The notes below the pieces were generated by a model. It did not search any database and was not told where the DNA came from. It saw only the letters and a list, made by a program, of their open reading frames with translations. Shown here one piece after another: positions 16,426-24,420 of a stretch of 32,505 nucleotides of DNA (position 1 is its first letter; each line of letters starts with the position of its first letter). The position numbers and the translations under genes were made by a program. Source of the DNA: Helcococcus bovis (GTDB taxonomy: Bacteria > Bacillota > Clostridia > Tissierellales > Peptoniphilaceae); assembly GCF_046035435.1 (NCBI RefSeq), contig NZ_JBFNFH010000019.1; one strand, written 5' to 3'.

Positions 16426-16505
16426 TATATAAAAATGAGGAGAGAACAATGTAAAATATAGTTAAAAATAGAGAAAAAATTTATAAAAATATACTAGGAG
16501 GCTAG

Positions 16506-18248
16506 ATGAGTAATTTAAAATATATATTTTGGTATTTTAAGAAATACAAAAAAAGATATGCCATAGGTATTGCTTCTCTACTTTTATGCTATTTATTTAT
16601 TCCAATCCCTAATTGGATGATTGGAAAATTTGTTGATTTAGTAAAAAATAAGGAATTAACTCAACAAACGTTAATTTCACATTCAGTAATTTTATTTGGA
16701 TCAATAATAATATTATACATTGTAGAGTATATTTGGCATTATTACATTTTTGGATATAGTTTTCAATCTGCTACAGATTTTAGAAAACGATTAGTGACAA
16801 AGATTATAAAACAATCACCAACATTTTTTTATCATAATTCAACAGGATCATTGATGAGTAAAGCAACTCAAGATGTTGGTGCAGTTCAAACATTAACAGG
16901 ATATGGAATTTTAGCATTTTTTGATTCTACAGTATATCCATTGAGTATTATATTAATAATGGGATTTACAATTTCATGGCCAATGACGATTGCATCAATT
17001 ATATTTTTACCATTATTAATCATTGTTACAAAAGTTTTAGGAAGTAAATTACATGTTGGATTTTTAAAAATTCAAAAGTCATTTGAAAAAATGAGTGAAT
17101 CTGTAATGGAAAATATTACAAGTATAAGAGTAATAAAAGGTTTTTCGACACAGGAAGTTTCTAAAGATAGATTTGAAAAAAGTGCACAGGAAATGTATGA
17201 TTCGCAGATAGCACAAGACAAATTGCATGCTATTTTCATTCCTACTGGAAGATTGATTCCATCAATTGCATTTGTAGTTGCATTATTATTTGGACAAAAT
17301 TTGATGGGACAAGGGAAGTTAACTTTAGGTGAAATGACTTCATTTTTCTTATACTTAAATATGTTAATTTGGCCAATGTATGCATTTGGAGATTTAATAA
17401 ATGTAATTCAAGAATCAACGGCATCATTAAAAAGATTAGAAGAAATTAATTCCTATAAAGAAGATTTAGTTGACAGAAAAAATGTTGAAGAATTTAATTG
17501 TGAACAATCATTGGAATTTAAGAATTTTAATTTTAAATATCCAGGAGAAAAATCTTATTCATTAGAAAATATTAATTTAAGAATTAATAAAGGGGAAACA
17601 CTTGGAATTGTTGGGAAAATTGGTTCAGGTAAAACAACATTATTAAAACAATTATTAAGATTTTATCCAGTAGAAGAAGGATTGATTTTATTAGATGGAA
17701 AACCAGTAGAACAATATTCTATAAAGAGTATACGAGATAAGATGGGATATGTGCCACAACAACATCTACTATTTTCCAAATCTGTTTATGATAATATTGC
17801 ATTTGGTAAGGAAAATGCGACAGAAAAAAATGTTATGGATGCGATAGAATTTGCTGATTTTACAAAGGATTTGGGGACATTACCAAACGGTCTTCAAACA
17901 ATGATTGGGGAAAAAGGTATTTCAATCTCAGGTGGTCAAAAACAAAGAATTTCAATTTCTAGAGCTATAATTAAAGATCCTGAAATATTAATATTAGATG
18001 ACTCTTTATCAGCTGTGGACTCAATTACTGAAAAGAGAATTATAGAAAATATAATAAATCATAGACAAGGTAAGACAACAATCATTGTAGCTCATAGATT
18101 ATCGGGTTTAAGACATGCTGATAACATTATAGTTTTAGAAGATGGTAAGATTGTTGAATCTGGAAATCATAAAGAACTATTAGATAAAAAAGGTTGGTAT
18201 TACAGCCAATATGAATCTCAAAAGTCAGGAGGTTCAGATGAAAAATAA
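16506..18248 (+). CDS. Heterodimeric ABC exporter, subunit with degenerate ATP site
   Basis: Product of 580 residues: six membrane helices (about 15-310) fused to an ABC ATPase domain. Walker A is GKIGSGKT (370-377), the signature is SGGQ (475-478), Walker B is ILILDD (494-499), and the switch His is in IIVAHRL. The residue after Walker B, normally Glu, is Asp499. This marks the degenerate site of heterodimeric exporters such as TM287/288, BmrCD and YheIH. The substrate cannot be told from sequence; drugs, lipids or peptides are known for the family. The start has a strong AGGAGG at 16496-16501. The ABC partner overlaps its 3' end. Confidence 0.9.
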   Translation: MSNLKYIFWYFKKYKKRYAIGIASLLLCYLFIPIPNWMIGKFVDLVKNKELTQQTLISHSVILFGSIIILYIVEYIWHYYIFGYSFQSATDFRKRLVTKIIKQSPTFFYHNSTGSLMSKATQDVGAVQTLTGYGILAFFDSTVYPLSIILIMGFTISWPMTIASIIFLPLLIIVTKVLGSKLHVGFLKIQKSFEKMSESVMENITSIRVIKGFSTQEVSKDRFEKSAQEMYDSQIAQDKLHAIFIPTGRLIPSIAFVVALLFGQNLMGQGKLTLGEMTSFFLYLNMLIWPMYAFGDLINVIQESTASLKRLEEINSYKEDLVDRKNVEEFNCEQSLEFKNFNFKYPGEKSYSLENINLRINKGETLGIVGKIGSGKTTLLKQLLRFYPVEEGLILLDGKPVEQYSIKSIRDKMGYVPQQHLLFSKSVYDNIAFGKENATEKNVMDAIEFADFTKDLGTLPNGLQTMIGEKGISISGGQKQRISISRAIIKDPEILILDDSLSAVDSITEKRIIENIINHRQGKTTIIVAHRLSGLRHADNIIVLEDGKIVESGNHKELLDKKGWYYSQYESQKSGGSDEK

Positions 18249-20019
18249 TATAAATGAAAAAGGAAGTTTTATAAAAGAAGATTATAAACAAAAGGCAAAA
18301 TTTAGAAATAAAAAATTGTTGGAATATCTTTTGAAATTAAAGGGGCTATTCTTTATAAGCATGATATTTACAATAATTGCTATTTTTATGGAATTAATAG
18401 GGCCATATATTTTAGGGAAATTATTAGATGGAGAATTAGTTGAAGGAGTTGGAGCTAAGGATATAGATAAATTTTATTTACTAGTATCACTTTATTTTGG
18501 AGCGATAGTATTATCAGCGGCTGTTTCATATTTTAGTTCGCTTGCATTCTCTAAATTAGCAAATAGTTTGGCTAAAAATATTAGAACTGATGCGTTTAAT
18601 CACGTTGTATCATTACCAGTTCAATTCTTCGATAAATATGCAATTGGAAAGATTGTAAATAGAATTACAAATGATACAAGAGATGTAAGGATGTTATTTA
18701 ATTTGTTATTTGCTCAAATATTAACTACGTTTGTAAGAACTATAGGGTTAATAATTGCCTTGTTTTTAATAAATTGGAAATTAGGTATGTTAACAGTTAT
18801 TGCTACACCTATCATTTATTTGATATTTAAGGATTATTTTAATAAGTCAACTGAGACCGAAAAAAATATGAAAAAATATAGATCTGATTTAAATGGTAAC
18901 TTAGCTGAAACTATTCAAACTATGGAAATTGTTCAAGCGTTTAATAAAGAAGATGAAATTTATGATGAATTTTCTAAGATAAATAATAGCATAAACAAGC
19001 AAGGTTGGAACTTAGCAACTCTTTGGGCATATTCAGGATTTAATGGTACAAATACATTAGGTAATATTATAGTTGCCATTGCTGTTGTATCATTTGGATA
19101 TTTCTTCTTAAAAGGGGAAACATTTATTACTGTTGGTGGATTATTTGTATTTATAGACTATAACAGAAGAGTTTATCAAAATATTAATGCATTGATGGAA
19201 CAATCAGGACAATTACAAAGTTCTAAATCAGCTGCTGACCAACTTTTTGAACTTATGAGAGTTGAAAGTTTTGAAGAAGGAACGGAAGATATTTCTAATA
19301 TGGAGGGAAATATCAAATTTGAAGATGTTTCATTCGCATATAATGAAGATGAATATGTAATTCATAATTTAGATTTAGACATTCCTAAAGGGACATCAGC
19401 TGCATTTGTTGGACATACTGGATCAGGTAAATCAACTGTAATGAATTTAATTTATAAGTTTTATAATATTAATAAGGGGAAAATTACCATTGATGGACAT
19501 GATATCAATAAACTTAATATGGAAAAAATTAGAAATAATATGGCGATTGTATTTCAAAATCCATATATTTTTGAAGGTACTGTTTATGAAAATATATCAT
19601 TATTTGATCCATCAATAAGTAAGAATGATGCTGAATTGGCATTAATTTCTGTAGGTGGAGAAAAAATTCTTCAAAGAGAAAGGGGAATTGATACTACGGT
19701 AAGAGAATCAGGATCTGGATTCTCATCAGGAGAAAGACAAATTATTTCATTTGCAAGAGCTATGGTAAGAGATCCTAAGATATTAGTTTTGGATGAAGCT
19801 ACTGCAAATGTTGACTCTGAAACGGAAGAATTGATTCAGTTTGGTTTAAATAGACTAAAAAAAGGTAGAACCACTTTGATAATAGCGCATAGACTTTCAA
19901 CTATAAAAGATGTTGACAAGATTTATTTATTAGAAAAAGGTAAATTGATCGAATCTGGAAGTCATGATGAACTAGTAAAATTAAATGGTGTATATGCTGA
20001 AATGTACAAAAATAATTAA
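18238..20019 (+). CDS. Heterodimeric ABC exporter, partner subunit with catalytic Glu
   Basis: Product of 593 residues from the ATG at 18238. I chose this start because AGGAGG at 18227-18232 lies five bases before it, whereas an in-frame ATG at 18211 has no such site. Six membrane helices precede the ABC domain: Walker A GHTGSGKST (392-400), Walker B ILVLDE (515-520) with the catalytic Glu520, and HRL at the switch. Its signature is SSGER (496-500) instead of SGGQ, so it completes the degenerate site formed with Walker motifs of the first subunit. The two genes overlap by 11 bases and surely make one exporter. Confidence 0.9.
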   Translation: MKNNINEKGSFIKEDYKQKAKFRNKKLLEYLLKLKGLFFISMIFTIIAIFMELIGPYILGKLLDGELVEGVGAKDIDKFYLLVSLYFGAIVLSAAVSYFSSLAFSKLANSLAKNIRTDAFNHVVSLPVQFFDKYAIGKIVNRITNDTRDVRMLFNLLFAQILTTFVRTIGLIIALFLINWKLGMLTVIATPIIYLIFKDYFNKSTETEKNMKKYRSDLNGNLAETIQTMEIVQAFNKEDEIYDEFSKINNSINKQGWNLATLWAYSGFNGTNTLGNIIVAIAVVSFGYFFLKGETFITVGGLFVFIDYNRRVYQNINALMEQSGQLQSSKSAADQLFELMRVESFEEGTEDISNMEGNIKFEDVSFAYNEDEYVIHNLDLDIPKGTSAAFVGHTGSGKSTVMNLIYKFYNINKGKITIDGHDINKLNMEKIRNNMAIVFQNPYIFEGTVYENISLFDPSISKNDAELALISVGGEKILQRERGIDTTVRESGSGFSSGERQIISFARAMVRDPKILVLDEATANVDSETEELIQFGLNRLKKGRTTLIIAHRLSTIKDVDKIYLLEKGKLIESGSHDELVKLNGVYAEMYKNN

Positions 20020-20026
20020 TATTAAG

Positions 20027-20057
20027 ATGGGGTAGATTGTATCTATCTCATTTTTTT
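20027..20057 (+). terminator. Terminator of the ABC exporter operon
   Basis: Eleven-pair stem ATGGGGTAGAT/ATCTATCTCAT (with G-T pairs) around loop TGT, followed by a run of T. It starts 8 bases after the stop codon. Confidence 0.85.
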
Positions 20058-20080
20058 AATTATAATCTCGACTAAAATAG

Positions 20081-20109
20081 TTGACATTAAAATTAAAAAA
20101 TGATAATAT
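20081..20109 (+). promoter_or_regulatory. Promoter of the metal-uptake operon
   Basis: TTGACA at 20081-20086, a 17-base spacer and TAATAT at 20104-20109. It lies just after the exporter terminator. Confidence 0.82.
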
Positions 20110-20123
20110 AATTAATATAAAAA

Positions 20124-20137
20124 TTAGGTATACCTAA
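20124..20137. promoter_or_regulatory. Palindromic operator of DtxR/MntR type
   Basis: TTAGGTATACCTAA is a perfect 14-base palindrome starting about 8 bases after the expected transcription start and ending before the ribosome binding site. It closely resembles operators of the DtxR/MntR/SirR metalloregulators (TTAGG..CCTAA type) and not the known Zur or AdcR sites. Repression by metal through road-blocking is inferred. No such regulator is encoded in the window. Confidence 0.68.
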
Positions 20138-20150
20138 AATGGAGGGAAAA

Positions 20151-20834
20151 ATGAAAAAAAATAAATTAGTATCGGTTGTTTCAATTTTAGCATTAGCTGT
20201 CGTATTATCAGCTTGTGGAGAAAAAAAAGATGATAAAAAAGTAGTTGAAACTAAAATTGAACAAAAAATCGATAAAAAAGTAGATAAAAAAGAAGAAACA
20301 AACAAGTCTATTAGCCTTGATAAATGGGCTGGTAAATGGGTGAATTACGCTTCATTTGGAGAAACAAAAGAAGTTAAAGATGCTTTTGCTTCATTAGAAA
20401 ATGGAGATAAAGAGTATGAAAACTTTAAGAAGAGAAATGAAGTAGGATTTAATGCATTGGAAGTTGAAGGAAATAAATTAAAATTCTATGATATGGCAAA
20501 AGATGGTAAAGTTATATCAGAATCAGAATATGAATACATAAAAGACCACAAAGCTAAACATGGCAAGAGAGAAATCAATTGGCATGAATTTAAGGCAAAA
20601 GATGCGAATGCAAAATATCCAGTTATTGTTTTATTAGAACCACATGGAGAAGAAGTAATGTTGCATTATCATTTTAAAGTGGGTAATGATGCTGAAGCAA
20701 TATTAAAAGATAAATCTATCAATACTGGTACATTTGTAAAAAAAGACATAAAACCTTCACAAATTGCAAATGCGATAAAAACAAGATTTGAAAGACAAAA
20801 AGCTGAAAAGCAAAAAACTGAAAAGAAAAATTAA
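20151..20834 (+). CDS. zinT: ZinT-like metal-binding lipoprotein
   Basis: Product of 227 residues from the ATG at 20151; GGAGGG at 20141-20146 selects it over the in-frame ATG at 20139, which overlaps that site. Lipobox VLSAC places lipidated Cys at 22, then a Lys/Asp/Glu-rich linker to about 54. The domain from about 55 (LDKWAGKWVNY) to the end resembles ZinT/YodA: the stretch around EPHGEEVMLHYHFKVGND gives His165, His172 and His174 as probable zinc ligands. In streptococci this domain is fused to the zinc-binding protein AdcA; here it is a separate lipoprotein just before a ZnuA-like gene. A role in capturing zinc outside the membrane is inferred. Confidence 0.72.
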   Translation: MKKNKLVSVVSILALAVVLSACGEKKDDKKVVETKIEQKIDKKVDKKEETNKSISLDKWAGKWVNYASFGETKEVKDAFASLENGDKEYENFKKRNEVGFNALEVEGNKLKFYDMAKDGKVISESEYEYIKDHKAKHGKREINWHEFKAKDANAKYPVIVLLEPHGEEVMLHYHFKVGNDAEAILKDKSINTGTFVKKDIKPSQIANAIKTRFERQKAEKQKTEKKN

Positions 20835-20881
20835 GTATAATATCTTAAAAGTTAAATATTAACAATATGAAAGGTGAAATC

Positions 20882-22198
20882 ATGAAATTAAAAAAGAAAA
20901 TGCTACCTATTTTAGTAGTAACTTTTATGATTTTCATTTTATCGTCTTGTACAAGTGGTAAGACTACTGGTTCAAAAAAGCCAGTAGTCTATACTTCTTT
21001 TTATCCTATTGCAGAATTAACTAAGGAAATAGCAGGAGATACGGTGGAAGTTAGGACTTTTATGCCTGAAAATAAAGAACCACATTTATGGGAGCCAAGT
21101 CCCAGAAATATGAGAAAATTATTAAAATCAGATTTGCTTATAGTTAATGGAGCAAATATGGAAAGTTGGTTACCACAGATAAGAGATGTAGCACCAGATT
21201 TGAAAATAGTAACATTATCTGATTCTGTAGATTTAATCACATATAAAGGAGCTGCTGCAATTGGTGATTTTCAATATATGGTTCAACAAAAATCTAAAGA
21301 AGGAGAAATTTATAAATTTGATTTTGGGCATACACATGAGGATGTTATGCGAGTTTCATTCATAAATAATAATGATAAAAAGAGTAAAGATGAATTAATT
21401 AAAATTGGTAAAAATAATATGAAATCAAAAGGTGAATTAATTGCTCAAGAGTCAACTATAGAAGTCGAGGAAAATAAGGTATATGCTTTAGAAATGGGGC
21501 ATGAATCAGGAGAGATTTTTTATAAATTTTCAAAACCAGGAAATTGGGTTATGGTTTCAGATAGGATTTCAGAGCCTTTACTTCCATATAATTTAACTGA
21601 TAAAAATGGAGAATTGTTATTAGTTGAAAAATTATTAGAAGGTTCAACATCAGGACTTGATAAGATTACATATGATCCTCATTCTTGGATGTCAATTGTT
21701 AATGTGAAAAAGTATCTTAATGTTATTATGAATGAGTTGTCATCTAAATATCCGCAGTATGCAGAAAAATACAAAGAAAATAAGACTAAAATAGTTAGTG
21801 AACTAACTGAATTGGAATTTGAATATAAGGAAAAATTTGATAAATTAGACTTTAAGCATTTTGTTGTAACTCACAATGCGTATGCTTATTTATCTAGAGA
21901 TTTTGGATTAAAGCAATATCCATTGCAAGGTTTAGTAAGTACGGAAACTCCTAGTTTGAAAACTATAAAAAAAGCTATAGATTTTTGTGAGTTTTATGGA
22001 GTAAAGACAATTTTTTATGAATTTAATGGACAACAAAAAGGTGCAGATACAGTTGCAAGTGAAATTGGTGGAAAAAGCAAGCCACTTGCATCAATGGAAT
22101 ATAATTACTCCTTAAAAGAATTTGGGTTAGATTCATATAAAAAAATAATTAAAATGAACTTGGAAAATTTATATCAATCTATGAAGGAGGTAAAATGA
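20882..22198 (+). CDS. ZnuA/AdcA-like zinc-binding lipoprotein with a large insertion
   Basis: Product of 438 residues from the ATG at 20882, preceded by AAGGTGA; an in-frame ATG at 20867 overlaps that site and is less likely. Lipobox ILSSC gives lipidated Cys at about 23. Cluster A-I binding-protein features: TSFYPIAELTKEI near the N-terminus, metal ligands His68 (EPHLWEPSP), His267 (DPHSWMS), His331 (VTHNAY) and probably Glu380 (FYEFNGQ). About 140 residues are inserted between the first two ligands (roughly 120-260), making it longer than the usual 300; this part holds FGHTHEDV and ALEMGHESGE. It delivers zinc or manganese to the permease encoded downstream. It overlaps the ATPase gene by an ATGA. 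Confidence 0.85.
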   Translation: MKLKKKMLPILVVTFMIFILSSCTSGKTTGSKKPVVYTSFYPIAELTKEIAGDTVEVRTFMPENKEPHLWEPSPRNMRKLLKSDLLIVNGANMESWLPQIRDVAPDLKIVTLSDSVDLITYKGAAAIGDFQYMVQQKSKEGEIYKFDFGHTHEDVMRVSFINNNDKKSKDELIKIGKNNMKSKGELIAQESTIEVEENKVYALEMGHESGEIFYKFSKPGNWVMVSDRISEPLLPYNLTDKNGELLLVEKLLEGSTSGLDKITYDPHSWMSIVNVKKYLNVIMNELSSKYPQYAEKYKENKTKIVSELTELEFEYKEKFDKLDFKHFVVTHNAYAYLSRDFGLKQYPLQGLVSTETPSLKTIKKAIDFCEFYGVKTIFYEFNGQQKGADTVASEIGGKSKPLASMEYNYSLKEFGLDSYKKIIKMNLENLYQSMKEVK

Positions 22199-22866
22199 GC
22201 TATGTAGAAGTTAAAGATTTATATTTTGGATATGCAGGAGAATATGTATTAAAAGGTCTAAATATAAATATTGAAGAAGGATCTTTAGTAGCTATAACCG
22301 GTGAAAATGGTTGTGGAAAATCTACTTTATTGAAACTTATTTTAGGAGAAATAAAATTAAATAAAGGGAAAATTTTAATAGATAATACTGATATATCAAA
22401 AATTAAATCTTTTAGAGAAATAGGTTATGTACCTCAAGTTCAAAATTTTGAAAAAATAGCATTTCCAATTACTTGCTTAGAATTAGTTACTCTTAATCAA
22501 TATGAAAACTTTGGATTTATAAAAATTGCAAGAAAAAAACATAAGGAAAAAGCAATTCAATCATTAATAAAAATGGGATTAGAAAATTATTTAAATACAC
22601 CATTTAATGAGTTATCTGGTGGATTACAGCAAAGAGTTATAATTGCAAGAGCTATGATTAACAATCCTAAGTTTTTAATTCTTGATGAGCCAACAGCAGG
22701 AGTTGATAAAAAGAGTAAAAGAGATTTCTTACATTTAATAGAGAAAATTAATAGAGAATCAAATGTTACAGTTTTAATAGTTACACATGAGCTAGAATTA
22801 ATTAATGAAATATTAAAACCTAATAAGACATATAAAATTGAAGATGGGGGTGTAAGTCATGTTTGA
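22195..22866 (+). CDS. znuC: Metal ABC transporter ATPase (ZnuC-like)
   Basis: Product of 223 residues with a full ABC ATPase: Walker A GENGCGKST (36-44), Q-loop near VPQVQ (about 79-83), signature LSGGLQQR (140-147), Walker B FLILDE (160-165) and switch HELE. It drives uptake with the permease at 22859. It overlaps the binding-protein gene by 4 bases and the permease gene by 8. Whether the ion is zinc or manganese cannot be read from this subunit; the ZinT-like neighbour favours zinc. Confidence 0.88.
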   Translation: MSYVEVKDLYFGYAGEYVLKGLNINIEEGSLVAITGENGCGKSTLLKLILGEIKLNKGKILIDNTDISKIKSFREIGYVPQVQNFEKIAFPITCLELVTLNQYENFGFIKIARKKHKEKAIQSLIKMGLENYLNTPFNELSGGLQQRVIIARAMINNPKFLILDEPTAGVDKKSKRDFLHLIEKINRESNVTVLIVTHELELINEILKPNKTYKIEDGGVSHV

Positions 22867-23668
22867 AATATTTGAATTTGATTTTATGAGAAGGGCACTT
22901 TTAGCTGGACTTATGCTTTCAATTATGATTCCACTAATTGGTGTTGTAATGGTAAACAGAAAAACTTCAATGATAGGTGATGCTCTATCCCATACTTCAT
23001 TAATGGGGGTAGCATTAGGATTAATTTTGAGTATAAATCCTGCGATAGGAGCTGTTGTAATTGCAGTACTTTCAGCGTTTGCTATAGAAATAATTAGAAA
23101 AAAATTCCCACAATATGGAGATATGGCTACTGCTGTTATCATGAGCTTGGGACTTGGTTTAGCGGCAATATTATCAGATTTTGCACCAGGCGGAAATACA
23201 TTTGAATCTTATTTATTTGGATCCATTTCAGCAGTTACAAAAACTGATTTGATTTTTATTTCTATAGTATTTTTATTTATTGTGTTGATTTCAATCATAT
23301 ATTATGGTGCATTGCTCGACATATCAATTAATCCGAATTTAGCTAGATTATCTGGTGTGAAGGTAAAATTTATTAATTTTATATTTACACTATTTTCGGC
23401 AATAACGATAGCACTAGCTGCAAAAGTTATAGGAGCTCTTATGGTTGCATCATTAATTGTTTTACCTGTTGCTACTGCACTTTTTATTGCTAGAAGCTAT
23501 AAACAATCCTTAATATTATCAGTATTTTTAGGTGTAATTTACATGATGTTAGGATTAACAATATCATTTTATTATGATATCAGACCAGGGGGATCTATAG
23601 TTGTTATAGCTATATTAGGAATGTTAGTAGTAGGAATTATATCTAAATGTAGGAAATTAAAAAAATAA
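22859..23668 (+). CDS. znuB: Metal ABC transporter permease (ZnuB-like, ABC-3 family)
   Basis: Product of 269 residues with about eight membrane segments, the ABC-3 permease family. Family marks include GVVMVNRKTSMIGDALSHTS near the N-terminus, where the Asp/His pair is conserved among Mn/Zn permeases, and KVIGALMVASLIVLPVATAL near 190-210. It forms the channel of the metal importer and is the last gene of the operon, followed by a terminator. Confidence 0.9.
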   Translation: MFEIFEFDFMRRALLAGLMLSIMIPLIGVVMVNRKTSMIGDALSHTSLMGVALGLILSINPAIGAVVIAVLSAFAIEIIRKKFPQYGDMATAVIMSLGLGLAAILSDFAPGGNTFESYLFGSISAVTKTDLIFISIVFLFIVLISIIYYGALLDISINPNLARLSGVKVKFINFIFTLFSAITIALAAKVIGALMVASLIVLPVATALFIARSYKQSLILSVFLGVIYMMLGLTISFYYDIRPGGSIVVIAILGMLVVGIISKCRKLKK

Positions 23669-23705
23669 TTTAATAATATATTATTTAAGTTAATTAAGTA
23701 AATTG

Positions 23706-23735
23706 GCCACTATTTGTTAGTGGCGATTTTATTTT
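23706..23735 (+). terminator. Terminator of the metal-uptake operon
   Basis: Seven-pair stem GCCACTA/TAGTGGC with loop TTTGT followed by a T-rich run. Confidence 0.82.
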
Positions 23736-23754
23736 AAAAAAATTAATAACTCTT

Positions 23755-23804
23755 AAAAAAACACAAAAAATTAAACTTTTAGGTATTGTATTTTGTGTTT
23801 TTTT
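23755..23804. repeat. Perfect 14-base inverted repeat overlapping the pot promoter
   Basis: AAAAAAACACAAAA (23755-23768) and TTTTGTGTTTTTTT (23791-23804) are exact inverse complements around a 22-base loop. The right arm lies in the spacer of the promoter that follows. It may be a weak terminator or an operator. Confidence 0.6.
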
Positions 23805-23813
23805 TGCTATAAT
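23786..23813 (+). promoter_or_regulatory. Promoter of the regulator-pot operon
   Basis: TTGTAT at 23786-23791, a 16-base spacer and the extended -10 TGCTATAAT ending at 23813. A further imperfect inverted repeat, GTGTTT (23821-23826) with AAACAC (about 23852-23857), lies in the leader and could be a binding site for the regulator encoded next. Confidence 0.7.
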
Positions 23814-23872
23814 TATATTTGTGTTTAATATATTAAGTTTTTTACTTAAAAAAACACGAGAAAGGAGATAAG

Positions 23873-24412
23873 ATGGAAATAGGTGATAAAATTAAAAAAC
23901 TTAGGAAAAAGATGGATTTAACTCAAGAAGAATTAGCTGAAAGATCTGAACTTACAAAGGGATTTATATCTCAACTTGAAAGAAATCTTAATTCTCCTTC
24001 TGTTGATACTTTAGCTGATGTTTTAGAAGCTTTGGGTACTAATTTGGGAGATTTTTTTACAAATAAGGAAGATGAACAAATTATTTTCAAAGAAGAAGAT
24101 TTTTTTGTTGGAACTAATGATAAATTAGGACATAAGATGGAATGGATAGTTCCAAATTCTGTAAAAAATAATATGGAACCTGTGATGTTTATTCTAGATA
24201 GAGATGGATGTAGCAAAGTATATACTCCAAATGAAGGAGAAGAATTTGGTTACGTTGTTAAAGGTGAAATTAAATTAGTTTTTGGTGAAAAAGAATATAG
24301 ATTAAAAAAAGGTGAAACATTTTATTTCTTTTCTGATGAAGAAAGATATATAAAAAATATACATAAAGGTGAGTCAAAAGTATTGTGGATATCAAATCCA
24401 CCAAATTTTTAG
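23873..24412 (+). CDS. XRE-family regulator with cupin domain, pot operon
   Basis: Product of 179 residues. An N-terminal HTH of the XRE type (about 5-60: KIKKLRKKMDLTQEELAERS, then GFISQLERNLNSPSVDTL) is joined to a C-terminal cupin domain (about 100-175: PNEGEEFGYVVKGEIKLVFG, LKKGETFYFF). Regulators of this build stand ahead of potABCD in many Firmicutes and probably sense polyamines through the cupin. Ribosome binding site AAAGGAG. It is followed without gap by potA. Autoregulation through repeats in its leader is inferred. Confidence 0.88.
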   Translation: MEIGDKIKKLRKKMDLTQEELAERSELTKGFISQLERNLNSPSVDTLADVLEALGTNLGDFFTNKEDEQIIFKEEDFFVGTNDKLGHKMEWIVPNSVKNNMEPVMFILDRDGCSKVYTPNEGEEFGYVVKGEIKLVFGEKEYRLKKGETFYFFSDEERYIKNIHKGESKVLWISNPPNF

Positions 24413-24420
24413 GAGGTCAA

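Noticed and set aside
16490..16495. TATACT as a -10 box for the ABC exporter
   Set aside because: It directly abuts the AGGAGG ribosome binding site and has no matching -35 box; transcription from it would lose the site.
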